Part shown: one piece after another, positions 45,569 to 54,834 of the stretch
Layout: each line of letters starts with the position of its first letter
Numbering within the stretch: the first letter of the stretch is position 1
Assembly (NCBI GenBank): GCA_016714895.1
Contig: JADKBV010000011.1
Coordinates: forward strand, 186,001 to 250,000
DNA from: Saprospiraceae bacterium
GTDB lineage: Bacteria; Bacteroidota; Bacteroidia; Chitinophagales; Saprospiraceae
Length of the DNA stretch: 64,000 nucleotides
Direction of reading: 5' to 3'
Translations under genes and position numbers: made by a program
The notes under the pieces: generated by a model
Seen by the model: the letters and a program-made list of their open reading frames with translations, nothing else
The model's database searches: none
What the model was told of the DNA's origin: nothing

Positions 45569-47740
45569 ATGAATAAACTAAACATGATTTTCATCAAACA
45601 GATTCTGACGGGCCTTATATTAATGTTTTCCGTTTCCATTTGTTTTGCACAACCGTCAAATGATGAATGTCGGTTTGCCACCAGAATTAATGAATCAGAA
45701 CAATATTGTTCAGAAGACAATGAATTTACCAATGCAGGTGCTACTGCAGACCCAAGTTTTCCGGCGGCTATAAATGCCTGTGTCTTTCTTGAATTTTCGA
45801 ATGGGGTCTGGTTTTCATTTACACCACGCAACTTTGCTGTAAATATCAGGGTTTTTGGAGAAGGTAACGGTGGAACCATGCGTTCACCTAAAGTTTTATT
45901 ATTTGATGATTGTAATAATTTTATCGCTTGCTCTCCCGGTAATCAGGGAGGTATTGTAGAATTTATTTATGATAATCTGGTTCCGGGGAAACCTTACCTG
46001 ATTTATATTGAATCTTCAACAGGCGGGGAAGGTACTTTTAAAATGTGTATCAATACGTTCAAACCTGTCCCTGTCCCTGAGGCAGATTGTAAAAGTGCCG
46101 TTGTTTTGTGCGACAAATCACCTTTTGTGGTGGACAGTCTTTTCGGAGCAGGAATGGATCGTAACGAAATAGAATCGGGAAACTGTATCTTTGAAGAATT
46201 TCAATCTTCATGGTATAAATGGACTTGTGACGAGGCAGGAAGTCTCTCATTTACCCTTACCCCAAATAATCATCGGGGAAGAAACTTTGTCAGTGATGAC
46301 CTGGATTTTGCCGTTTATGAACTGACCAACGGATTGGATGATTGTAGCCAGCAAAGCAGGACACTGATCCGTTGTATGGCTTCAGGGGCCAATGGTGATG
46401 GTGCCGGAAATTCATTGCCACTGGCACAATGGATAGATTGTAACGGTCCAACCGGTTTGAGAGCAGGAGAATCAGATTTTACTGAAACAGCCGGATGTGC
46501 CAGAGGTGATAATAATTTTGTTGCACCCCTAAGTATGGAAACCGGCAAATCGTACATGCTTATCATCAATAATTATTCACGGTCAGGCCTTGGTTTTGAA
46601 GTCGAATTCGGCGGAACAGGTACTTTTTTAGGTCCGGAAGTTGATTTTGAAATACAAACACAAAATCAGTTTGAATGTGATAAAAATATTTCATTTATCA
46701 ATCTTTCTCAATCATTGACGGATCCTATAGAATCTTATGCCTGGTCATTCGGTAACAGAGCAATTCCACAAGGTGCTTCAACTTTTGGTCCCCACAATGT
46801 TTTATATGAATCTTTCGGAGACAAAATAGCAGCATTGACGGTAAAAACAACAAGAGGTTGTCTGGTTACCAAAATTCTGGATTTTTATATTGAACCTTGC
46901 TGCAAGGACACAAGCACCCTTACCCTTGCCGGATTAGTGAAAGACCTAAGGTGTTTTAATATTCCTGAGGGAGAAATCACAACCAGAGTATTGAGAGGTG
47001 GTAGTCCTGAATTTGAATTTTCCATTGACAACGGGGTGACCTGGCAAGCAAATACTCAGTTCAGAAACCTGGATGTTGGCACTTATAATCTCAGCGTCAG
47101 AGACATCAAAGGTTGTGTACACGATACCACGGTAGTGATAAACGAACCTCCACCGGTATTGGTTGATGCGATCGAAGATCAAATCATCGATTTGGGAGAA
47201 ACAGCAGATATTCAGGGCATCATACTACAAAGTGTCAATGGTGTTGGTTCAGCGGTCTGGAGTCCGTTGAGCGACGTCGAATTTTATGATGAGGATAATT
47301 ATTTTGCTACCATATTTCCAAAAACAACAACAACTTATGTATTTACAGTGACTGATACGTTGGGTTGTACGGCCACGGCTGAAGTAACGTTACGGGTAAA
47401 TAAGATATATGAGCTTGTTTTTCCCAACGTCATTAAAATACATAAACCGGTGTATCCGGAAAACAGTTATTTTGGCCTTTTTGGCAATAAAAGTGTTAAA
47501 TATGTCGAATCATTGGAAATATACGACCGATGGGGCAACAAAGTTTATCATGGTTATGACAGCCGGCTGAATCTTCAAAATGTCAGTACATTTATCTTTA
47601 ATGAACACAAACAGGGTTGGGACGGATTTTTTAAAGAAAGACCTGTAGAACAAGGCGTTTTTACATGGGTGGCTTCTGTTCGTTACATTGATGAATTTGT
47701 CAAAGTTTTTTCAGGCGATCTAACCGTTTTGGATGAATAA
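45569..47740 (+). CDS. Type IX secretion cargo, gliding-motility C-terminal (type B) domain
   Basis: A 723-residue secreted protein with a signal peptide (GLILMFSVSICFAQ). Two cysteine-bearing beta-sandwich modules follow (NDECRFATRI...; EADCKSAVVLCDKSPF...), then a PKD-like segment (VDFEIQTQNQFECDKNISF) and repeat-like adhesin modules (GEITTRVLRGGSPEFEFSID). The C-terminal 100 residues are a CHU_C/type B sorting domain (VFPNVIKI, EIYDRWGNKVYH, GWDGFFK, GVFTWVASVRY). It is exported by the type IX system to the surface. It overlaps the next gene by 8 bp. Confidence 0.88.
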   Translation: MNKLNMIFIKQILTGLILMFSVSICFAQPSNDECRFATRINESEQYCSEDNEFTNAGATADPSFPAAINACVFLEFSNGVWFSFTPRNFAVNIRVFGEGNGGTMRSPKVLLFDDCNNFIACSPGNQGGIVEFIYDNLVPGKPYLIYIESSTGGEGTFKMCINTFKPVPVPEADCKSAVVLCDKSPFVVDSLFGAGMDRNEIESGNCIFEEFQSSWYKWTCDEAGSLSFTLTPNNHRGRNFVSDDLDFAVYELTNGLDDCSQQSRTLIRCMASGANGDGAGNSLPLAQWIDCNGPTGLRAGESDFTETAGCARGDNNFVAPLSMETGKSYMLIINNYSRSGLGFEVEFGGTGTFLGPEVDFEIQTQNQFECDKNISFINLSQSLTDPIESYAWSFGNRAIPQGASTFGPHNVLYESFGDKIAALTVKTTRGCLVTKILDFYIEPCCKDTSTLTLAGLVKDLRCFNIPEGEITTRVLRGGSPEFEFSIDNGVTWQANTQFRNLDVGTYNLSVRDIKGCVHDTTVVINEPPPVLVDAIEDQIIDLGETADIQGIILQSVNGVGSAVWSPLSDVEFYDEDNYFATIFPKTTTTYVFTVTDTLGCTATAEVTLRVNKIYELVFPNVIKIHKPVYPENSYFGLFGNKSVKYVESLEIYDRWGNKVYHGYDSRLNLQNVSTFIFNEHKQGWDGFFKERPVEQGVFTWVASVRYIDEFVKVFSGDLTVLDE

Positions 47741-48323
47741 AAGGTTTGATCTTTGTTTTAAGGGTTACCGGTTTATTGCGGTATCTGTCATGTTAGGTTT
47801 TATTTTCTTCTCATGCGGTGACATTCAGGAAATCGATAAATTCCTGAATGAAGACGCCAATATATATATTGAAAGGGGCAAAGATATCAGAATGATTTAC
47901 AGTGATTCAGCCAAAATTAAGATGACAGTCACGGCGCCAGTACTTGAAAGATATATACAACCGGGACAGGAAAAGGAGATTTTTGACAAAGGAATTCTGG
48001 TGACATTTATGGGTCAGGAAAGTCAACCCGTCAGTTGGCTGGAAGCAAATACAGCCATCCGCGATGTACGTACAGGAAAAATTACGACCAAAGGAAGGGT
48101 TGAATTTTGGGATAACAGAAAAAAACTGGAATCTCCTGAACTTATCTGGGATGAAAACAGGCAGATAGTCTATACCGACAAAATCGTAAGAATTACGGAC
48201 AAGATTCAGGGTGATACTACGTATGGTTTTGGTTTTTCGGCCAACCAAAACTTTACCATTTTTGAAGTCAAAAAAAAGGTTCAGGGTAAAGTCAACGTTT
48301 CAGACTTTATGAAAGGAAATTGA
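47733..48323 (+). CDS. lptC: LPS export protein LptC
   Basis: A 196-residue protein with a hydrophobic N-terminus ending FFSCGD, a lipoprotein-type Cys at residue 28. The LptC domain follows (SDSAKIKMTVTAPVLERYI, GILVTFMGQ, NTAIRDVRTGKITTKGRVEF, IVYTDKIVRITDK). It connects the inner-membrane LPS transporter to the periplasmic bridge. It overlaps the type IX cargo gene by 8 bp. Confidence 0.85.
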   Translation: MNKRFDLCFKGYRFIAVSVMLGFIFFSCGDIQEIDKFLNEDANIYIERGKDIRMIYSDSAKIKMTVTAPVLERYIQPGQEKEIFDKGILVTFMGQESQPVSWLEANTAIRDVRTGKITTKGRVEFWDNRKKLESPELIWDENRQIVYTDKIVRITDKIQGDTTYGFGFSANQNFTIFEVKKKVQGKVNVSDFMKGN

Positions 48324-48458
48324 TTTTACATTTTACGAAGGAAAAATTTATACTTGTAATTTGACGGATGAAAACATTAGAAATCAAATTTCAGGATGAT
48401 TATTTTTTAAAAAATCAACATTTTTAATTTGATTCCATGCTAATATGGATTCTCTTCA

Positions 48459-48466
48459 TAACTTTG
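48459..48466 (+). promoter_or_regulatory. Promoter -7 element before gldE-like gene
   Basis: TAACTTTG, matching TAnnTTTG, 22 bp before the ATG at 48489. Confidence 0.45.
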
Positions 48467-48488
48467 CGTCATAATTTTAATTTTTTCG

Positions 48489-49754
48489 ATGTTCGGAAGT
48501 ATTCTTTTGGTGATTATTGCGTTGCTGCTGTCTGCTTTTTTTTCAGGGGTAGAGATCGCTTACCTTTCGGCCAACAAGCTGAGTATTGAAGTTTTTAAGA
48601 ACAAAGATTCTAAAAAGGGGAAAATTTTATCTTCTTTGTATAATGATCCGAAATCGTTTTTAAGTACTCTTCTTGTTGGGAATAACATAGCACTAGTGTT
48701 ATTTACTATCTTTATGACAGGAATTACCCAACCTTTGCTTACAAATTATCTGCCATTGACAGATGCAGCAATCGGGTTGGTCAACACATTTTTATTAACC
48801 ATCATTGTATTGATAACCGGAGAGTATATTCCTAAAACGATATTCAGGATATATGCTAATGAACTGATTTTTAAACTGGCATATCCGATCAATTTTTTTA
48901 AGATTTTACTGGCGGTTCCTTCATGGATACTTACCGTTGTCTCAAAAGCTATCATAAGGTTGTTTTTTAAAAATGCCGTAGACACAGAAGAAAATGTTAT
49001 CACCAAACAGGATCTGGAACATTACATATCTTCCAACGTCACTGAGGAAAAGGACTTTGATAAAGAAATTCTGAACAATGCACTTAATCTCAACCTCATC
49101 AAGGTAAAAGATTGTATGGTGCCAAGAAATGAAATTGTTTTTGTCGATAAAAGTGACGACATGGAAGAAATCAAAAAAGCTTTCATAGAGTCCAAACACT
49201 CCCGGCTTTTGGTTACTGATGGTGATGTTGAAAATATCATCGGTTATGTCCACCACCAGTTTTTGTTGAAAAATCCGGTCAGCATCAAAAAATTTATCAT
49301 GGAACTGGAATATGTTCCTGAAGTGATGAATGTTCAGGATCTTATGTACAAATTTATCAAAACCAGCACTAATATTGCGGTTGTGGTGGATGAATACGGT
49401 AGTACCGCGGGATTAATCACTCTGGAAGATATATTGGAAGAAATATTCGGAGAAATTGACGACGAACATGATGATGAAGATTTTGAAGAGTCCAAAATTT
49501 CTGATAATGAATATATATTTTCAGGAAGGTTGGAGATGGGTTATATCAATTCGAGATTTCCGGAATTGGAATTGCCTGAAGGCGAATACGTAACATTGTC
49601 AGGATATATAGTGATGACCCATGGCAGCATACCGGAACAAGGGGAAGAAATTATGTTGGAAGATTTTAAATTTATCATTCTTTCGGTAAGCGGTACCAAA
49701 ATCGAAACGGTAAAAGTTGTAAAACTGAGCGGCAATCCTGATATTGAAAATTAA
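48489..49754 (+). CDS. gldE: CNNM/CorC-type transporter, GldE-like
   Basis: A 421-residue protein. The DUF21 domain (1-190) has four membrane helices and SAFFSGVEIAYLSANKLSIE. Two CBS domains lie at about 205-325 (MVPRNEIVFVD and VVVDEYGSTAGLITLEDILEEIFG), and a CorC/HlyC domain follows (about 335-415). GldE of gliding Bacteroidota has this layout; homologues are Mg2+ or Co2+ exporters. Naming as GldE is by layout, since no gldD or mutY neighbour is present. It converges on lpxD. Confidence 0.82.
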   Translation: MFGSILLVIIALLLSAFFSGVEIAYLSANKLSIEVFKNKDSKKGKILSSLYNDPKSFLSTLLVGNNIALVLFTIFMTGITQPLLTNYLPLTDAAIGLVNTFLLTIIVLITGEYIPKTIFRIYANELIFKLAYPINFFKILLAVPSWILTVVSKAIIRLFFKNAVDTEENVITKQDLEHYISSNVTEEKDFDKEILNNALNLNLIKVKDCMVPRNEIVFVDKSDDMEEIKKAFIESKHSRLLVTDGDVENIIGYVHHQFLLKNPVSIKKFIMELEYVPEVMNVQDLMYKFIKTSTNIAVVVDEYGSTAGLITLEDILEEIFGEIDDEHDDEDFEESKISDNEYIFSGRLEMGYINSRFPELELPEGEYVTLSGYIVMTHGSIPEQGEEIMLEDFKFIILSVSGTKIETVKVVKLSGNPDIEN

Positions 49755-49823
49755 TGGATTTCCTTTATCGTTAACTATAAAAATATAAGGTGGGATGATT
49801 TTTATACGCGGATTATACAGGAA

Positions 49824-50759
49824 TTAACCCTGCATAACCTGAATCTCGTCTTTAGCCAACATTCTTAATTTGACCAGTTCTTTATATTTGTCTCTTGCTT
49901 CCATCGCGGGAATACCAAAATACACTTTATTTCCTTCCAAACTTTTTGAGACGCCGGATTTTGCCAGAATGACGGCACCGTCTCCGATTTTAAGTCTTTG
50001 GGCAACACCGACCTGACCGTACATCACCACATTATCTCCGACAATGGTTTTTCCGGCAATTCCCACTTGTGCTGCCAACAAACAGTTTTTTCCTAAAACG
50101 GCTCCGTGCGCAATATGCACCTGACTGTCAAGCTTACTGCCTTCTCCAATGATTGTGTCTCCGGAAACACCTTTATTGATAGTACATCCTGCGCCTATCT
50201 CCACGTCATTTTCCAGAATTACGCGTCCGCAAGAGTGCCATTTGGTGTATTTCTGATTTGTTTTTTTATAATAAAAAGCATCGGTTCCTATGATGGCACC
50301 TGCCTGAATACACACATTATCCCCAATGATGGTATCGTTGCCAATATAAGCTCCTGCTTGTATATAGACATTGTTGCCTATGGTGAGATTGTGACCAAGG
50401 TGCACCCCCGGCTCTATCAGACAGTTGTCACCGATGGTATTTCCTTTATCATCAGTAAGGCCCAGGGGGCGGAAAGGACGAAAATCTCTGGCAATCTGAT
50501 CGTAAACCTTAAAAGGATCACTACTTAATAAAAGTGCTTTCCCTTCCGGAAAATCAGTCAGTTTATCTATGATAATGGCAGAAGCATTTGAAAAAACAGA
50601 TTTTTGATAATATTTTTCAACATCCACAAAGGTGATATCTCCCGACTGAACTTTGTTGATTTCATTAAGTCCGGTGATTATTAAGTCTTTGTTTCCTGCA
50701 ATAGTTAAATGGTATTTATCAACAAAATATTGAATGGGAAGCTGCTGCTCAAATCGCAT
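49824..50759 (-). CDS. lpxD: UDP-3-O-acylglucosamine N-acyltransferase (LpxD)
   Basis: A 311-residue enzyme. The N-terminal 100 residues are the uridine-binding domain (ISGLNEINKVQSGDITFVD-like block). A left-handed beta helix of hexapeptide repeats follows (IGNNVYIQAGAYIGNDTIIG), with the catalytic His region VHIAHGAVLGKNCLLAAQVG, and a C-terminal helix. It attaches the second hydroxyacyl chain in lipid A synthesis. Stand-alone gene. Confidence 0.88.
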   Translation of the reverse strand: MRFEQQLPIQYFVDKYHLTIAGNKDLIITGLNEINKVQSGDITFVDVEKYYQKSVFSNASAIIIDKLTDFPEGKALLLSSDPFKVYDQIARDFRPFRPLGLTDDKGNTIGDNCLIEPGVHLGHNLTIGNNVYIQAGAYIGNDTIIGDNVCIQAGAIIGTDAFYYKKTNQKYTKWHSCGRVILENDVEIGAGCTINKGVSGDTIIGEGSKLDSQVHIAHGAVLGKNCLLAAQVGIAGKTIVGDNVVMYGQVGVAQRLKIGDGAVILAKSGVSKSLEGNKVYFGIPAMEARDKYKELVKLRMLAKDEIQVMQG

Positions 50760-51103
50760 AAAGATGTATGTTTTTTAACTAAACGATTGATAATGAATTT
50801 CGTATTGTCGGCAATGCATTATTTTTAAAAATTCCGCAAAATTAGTCAATAAAGCCCAAATGATTTCATTTCATATTAAATTAACATATCAATTTATGAT
50901 ATTTTCAAAAAATTGGCATTTTTTGAAGGAAAGGCCGGTATCCGCAATAGTGGTTAGTATTTATTTTTTTACTTCAAACAGTTGATATGCAGCTACCTGA
51001 ATGTATGTTAATATTTTTCACTCGTTTATCCCTGAATATTTTCGCCAATATACATAAAACTAAAATATTATACGGGCCTTTATCCTTTTCAGGAAGTAAA
51101 CGT
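50760..51103. other. Intergenic, no feature beyond a possible lpxD promoter
   Basis: CAAAATTA at 50837-50844 gives TAATTTTG on the minus strand, fitting TAnnTTTG, 78 bp before lpxD. Nothing else is recognised. Confidence 0.35.
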
Positions 51104-51433
51104 TTAACGCTGTTTGGCTTCGTATCCTTTATCTTTTATGACTTTGATTATCTCCGCCACAGTAATAAGGGAAGGATCATAAGAAACCACACTTTTTCCT
51201 TTTTCAAAATTAGTTTTACTTCGTACGATGCCGTAGGTCATGTTCAGTTTTTTGTCAATTCCGTCTGCACACCCTTTTTGGCATGTCATGCCCGAAACAG
51301 AAAGTTCTACTTTTTTAATATTATTTTTGGGTGTTTCCTGTTTTGTTGTTATTTTCTGAGCAATGGATTGAGGCATATTAACACCCAAAAAGACCAAAAG
51401 GAAAATCGGGAAAATGATAAAAAATCGTTTCAT
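51104..51433 (-). CDS. Heavy-metal-associated domain protein
   Basis: Met14 (51433, MKRFFIIFPIFLLVFLG) starts a signal or anchor segment; the 13 residues before it are not needed. The product is about 109 residues. An HMA domain follows with VSGMTCQKGCADGIDKKL, in which Cys-x3-Cys replaces the usual Cys-x2-Cys. It may bind copper or another metal in the periplasm. No metal ATPase lies nearby. Confidence 0.75.
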   Translation of the reverse strand: MKRFFIIFPIFLLVFLGVNMPQSIAQKITTKQETPKNNIKKVELSVSGMTCQKGCADGIDKKLNMTYGIVRSKTNFEKGKSVVSYDPSLITVAEIIKVIKDKGYEAKQR

Positions 51434-51859
51434 AAATGGTTTATTTGTATCATAAACAAAGGATGGAGCCATCTTGTTATCTCATTTTGGCTGATTTTTG
51501 TCATATTAAAAACTTATATGTTGGTGCAATAAGGTAAATCCCGGTTTATGTAGGTTCAGCTGAAAAACACAAAAAATATTAATAATCAATGCCTTATGTT
51601 CAATTTTTATATATCTAAGTGCATAGCTTTCTCAACATTATATTCAAATTTCGTGCGTCTAAGTTCCTTACTAAACTTGTTTTTTGTTAGCCAGTCTCGT
51701 CCTTAAGACGAGATTTAAGGCAAATCGTCCCGAAAACTTTCGTGATGAATCTGATTTATTACTGACTTTTTCAGGTGACCCTATGTATAAAAATTGTTTT
51801 CTTCTTCATATAAAACGTCATTCTTCTCTGTGGTTTTTATAAAAAGAGGATAGAAATTG
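51434..51859. other. Intergenic, one hairpin
   Basis: TCTCGTC and GACGAGA (51695-51713) form a 7-bp stem with a CTTAA loop. No gene is supported; the 181-codon plus-strand frame to 51532 is the shadow of the HMA gene. Confidence 0.4.
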
Positions 51860-51867
51860 TATCTTTG
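51860..51867 (+). promoter_or_regulatory. Promoter -7 element before GT2 gene
   Basis: TATCTTTG, a perfect TAnnTTTG, 16 bp before ATG 51884. It rules out the upstream ATG at 51857, which would lie within or before the promoter. Confidence 0.6.
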
Positions 51868-51883
51868 GCCCTCACAATTTTTT

Positions 51884-52603
51884 ATGGACAGATCTGTGGT
51901 TTTGTTGATACCAATGTACAACCCGCCTTCCGGATGGGATGTCACGCTGTTGAATCGGTACCATACATTTTGTCGTCTTTTTGGTCAAAAAATCCCTTTG
52001 GTATTGTCCAATGATGGCAGTAGTATTGATATACAGGAGGGTGTACAAAACCTTCAGAACAACCTGGGCTCATTATTTAACTATGTTTCATCAGACAAAA
52101 ATCAGGGAAAAGGAGCTGCGTTAAAAAGGGCCGCAGCCTATATACAAGCGGATACCTATCTCTTTACGGACCATGATTTTCCTTACACGCCGGAATCCAT
52201 GATTGCTGTATTACAAAACAGTATGTCGAAAGGGGGAATTACGATGGGTGTTCGTGATGACAACTACTATGATGATATTTCTTTTTTCAGAACACATCTG
52301 AGCAAGTTGTTGAAAAAACTCAATCTTATATTGCTAAGATTGCCTTCCAATGACACACAATGCGGACTTAAAGCATTTGATAACAGTACAAAAAATATAT
52401 TACTGAACTGTAAAACCAATCGTTTTCTGATAGATTTGGAATTTCTTCTGGCTGCAAACAGCAAAAATGTTTCCATTACTCCTGTAGTTGTAAAACTGAG
52501 AAGTGACGTTGCATTTACCCGTTTTAATGCATGGGTTTTGTCTAAAGAACTTGGCAACTTTTTGTTACTGATTTGGAACTACCGAATTAGAAAACAAAAA
52601 TAA
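51884..52603 (+). CDS. Family 2 glycosyltransferase
   Basis: A 239-residue protein starting at ATG 51884 (MDRSVVLLIPMYNPP). It has the GT2 patterns LVLSNDGSSIDI, GKGAALKRAAAYI, and the metal-binding TDHDFPY, then DTQCGLKAFDN. It lacks C-terminal membrane helices, so it resembles soluble dolichol-phosphate-sugar synthase-like enzymes. It is convergent with two large membrane glycosyltransferase-like genes and may supply their carrier-linked sugar. Confidence 0.82.
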   Translation: MDRSVVLLIPMYNPPSGWDVTLLNRYHTFCRLFGQKIPLVLSNDGSSIDIQEGVQNLQNNLGSLFNYVSSDKNQGKGAALKRAAAYIQADTYLFTDHDFPYTPESMIAVLQNSMSKGGITMGVRDDNYYDDISFFRTHLSKLLKKLNLILLRLPSNDTQCGLKAFDNSTKNILLNCKTNRFLIDLEFLLAANSKNVSITPVVVKLRSDVAFTRFNAWVLSKELGNFLLLIWNYRIRKQK

Positions 52604-52651
52604 ATAAGATTCAAATCCTGAACTTTTTTGATAAAAAGTAAATTTTATTTC

Positions 52652-54814
52652 CTATTGGCGTAATACAACTTTTACCAATCGGGCATTTTCAAATGGCAAC
52701 ATCTCATTCTTTTTCTGTCGGTCTTTAGACAATCTGATTGACATTTTTTTGGTTTCTCCCCGAATGTGTACGGGCACTTCAATATACAGTTTTCCGTTTT
52801 TTATTCTTTTGATATGGTTATTAATTCTTAGTGAAAACTGGTCAATATGATTTGGTCCGTCTGCGTATTGCCAACATTCAAAAATGGCGTTAACATCTGT
52901 ATTTTCCTTATAAGTGACTTCCATCAGAAAGAGGTTGTCGCCTTTGGCTTTTTCATCAATATCGACGACCACTTCATGTCCCCACATCCTGTCTTTTTCA
53001 GAATGATCAAAATGTAAAGGTATTTGGTTGAAGGTATTTACAGGAAATTTTGCCAAAGAATCACTGAATGCTGCCACTATGGTATCGAAATGATTCAGTG
53101 GTAGTTCGCGAAATCTGAAACCCTGACCTTCGTAAACAATTTTTGTGTTTTTGGTCCAATGGCTGACAGAACTGTTGCGGTGCCATAAATCAAGGGTACT
53201 TTCCAAAACCAATATCGGACGTTTGTCCTTATTCTTTAAAAACAAAATGATATCCGGCACATCATAGGGTTTACACACCAATTGATTGAGCATGGCAGAT
53301 TGCTGCAGAGACGTCCGGCTCATTACACTAGCCATAGAAGGCAACCCAAGTTTATAGCCGACCTCAAAAGCCTGATCCTGATTTCCGCCGGAAGGTCCCC
53401 AACCAAAACATTCTGCTCCGCCATGGAGGTAGGGATCCGGTAGCAATGCCTGATATTTTTTTGTATCAATCGGAATGTCGCTTAATTTTGAAGTAAAAGC
53501 GCCTTGTAATTCCGGAGGATTCTGGTTTAAAGGAATGGTATAATACCCTTCATACAGGACGATACCTCCGATCAAGGTCAGCGTCACATAAGCCGGTATT
53601 TTATATTTCCATGCTGATATTTTTTCATACAACCAGGAAAGTGAAATAAAATTAATAGCATAAAAACTAATCCAGCCGATTCGGCCGATGGATCGGAATT
53701 GCTGAAAAGGACCGGTATAGTCGAGCAACCAACCCAAACCTTTGATGGTAAATGGCAATCCGAAAGAAATCAAGGCTGAAAAAACAAATATAAACGCCAG
53801 ATTGGTTCTTGGGGTAAAACTAAAGTTTTTGTTTTTCACGAACCGGAAAAATTTGAAAACAAGAACAGGAACGGACAACAAAACAAAAGCAGCTGAGACC
53901 CACCCAATATAGTTTACACCTTCAATATGATCAACTGTACGGATTTTGGTAATGTGTTCGTTGATATATTGAAATAAAGGCAGTTTGTAGCTGAAAAACA
54001 AACCTTCCCAGGCAGAATGGTACGAAAAAAATCCCCAGACTTTGACAGGCCGATCTGAAACGGGTTGGATAAAATTGGAAAAAAGGAATAATATGGCAAA
54101 AGGAATGATGATCTGAACAGCCCACATAAAACCAAGGGATTTTAAACCTTCGATTTTCCTGTTTTGAAGCAGATACAAAATACCCGCCAAACCGATGAGC
54201 ACAGCCATCGTCAGAAAATGGTACATATGAAGTAACCCTCCGGTTAGGACTAATAAAGATATCAACAGCGAATGTGATTTGATTTTATGGTTTTCCCAGA
54301 TATGGAGCCAACCATAAAACACCCAGGGTAAAAATGGATAAACCATAGAATAGTGGCTTTGCATTCTGTCGAGCTGGGGTTGCAAAAACATCAGGCCTAC
54401 GGTACAAAAAAGTGCAAAAACAGTACCTGTCTGAAGTTTTCTCAAAACAAAAAATATTCCCAGACTTCCGAGTGCCAATCCAATCAAAATCGCCCAATTA
54501 TGAAAAGCAATCATAGCACCATCCGACAATCCAACTATGGAATGAATCCATTTTGTAAAAACCACCCATAAAGGTTGATTGTCAGTAAAAACTATATTTT
54601 CTCCGAAAGGATAGTTCATGCCTTCAAACTTCCAATAGGTTGAATCGTGTTTGACGTGATAGAGAAAGGTGAAGTAGTTTTTAGTACCATCGCCCCCTGA
54701 GGGAAGTAATTTTGATGGCGAAACGAAATATTCCGACCACTTAATTAAAACTATAGACAATATAATTAAAGCAGCTATGACTTTTTCAATGTAAGTAAAT
54801 TTTTGTATTGACAT
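52652..54814 (-). CDS. Large membrane glycosyltransferase-like (GT-C) protein
   Basis: A 720-residue protein with about 10-12 membrane helices in the first 430 residues and a soluble C-terminal part of about 280 residues. The first loop has SGGDGTKNYFTFLYHV and a Trp-rich region, fitting a GT-C or YfhO-like enzyme with an acidic loop. The C-terminal part is beta-rich (RFRELPLNHF, IFECWQYADGPNHIDQF). No precise family is recognised. Same strand as the next GT39 gene, 20 bp after it. Confidence 0.6.
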   Translation of the reverse strand: MSIQKFTYIEKVIAALIILSIVLIKWSEYFVSPSKLLPSGGDGTKNYFTFLYHVKHDSTYWKFEGMNYPFGENIVFTDNQPLWVVFTKWIHSIVGLSDGAMIAFHNWAILIGLALGSLGIFFVLRKLQTGTVFALFCTVGLMFLQPQLDRMQSHYSMVYPFLPWVFYGWLHIWENHKIKSHSLLISLLVLTGGLLHMYHFLTMAVLIGLAGILYLLQNRKIEGLKSLGFMWAVQIIIPFAILFLFSNFIQPVSDRPVKVWGFFSYHSAWEGLFFSYKLPLFQYINEHITKIRTVDHIEGVNYIGWVSAAFVLLSVPVLVFKFFRFVKNKNFSFTPRTNLAFIFVFSALISFGLPFTIKGLGWLLDYTGPFQQFRSIGRIGWISFYAINFISLSWLYEKISAWKYKIPAYVTLTLIGGIVLYEGYYTIPLNQNPPELQGAFTSKLSDIPIDTKKYQALLPDPYLHGGAECFGWGPSGGNQDQAFEVGYKLGLPSMASVMSRTSLQQSAMLNQLVCKPYDVPDIILFLKNKDKRPILVLESTLDLWHRNSSVSHWTKNTKIVYEGQGFRFRELPLNHFDTIVAAFSDSLAKFPVNTFNQIPLHFDHSEKDRMWGHEVVVDIDEKAKGDNLFLMEVTYKENTDVNAIFECWQYADGPNHIDQFSLRINNHIKRIKNGKLYIEVPVHIRGETKKMSIRLSKDRQKKNEMLPFENARLVKVVLRQ

Positions 54815-54834
54815 ACTTATAAATCTTTCTTGTT

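Noticed and set aside
50987..51532. 181-codon plus-strand frame
   Set aside because: Opposite strand of the HMA protein gene, which has a clear motif and anchor.
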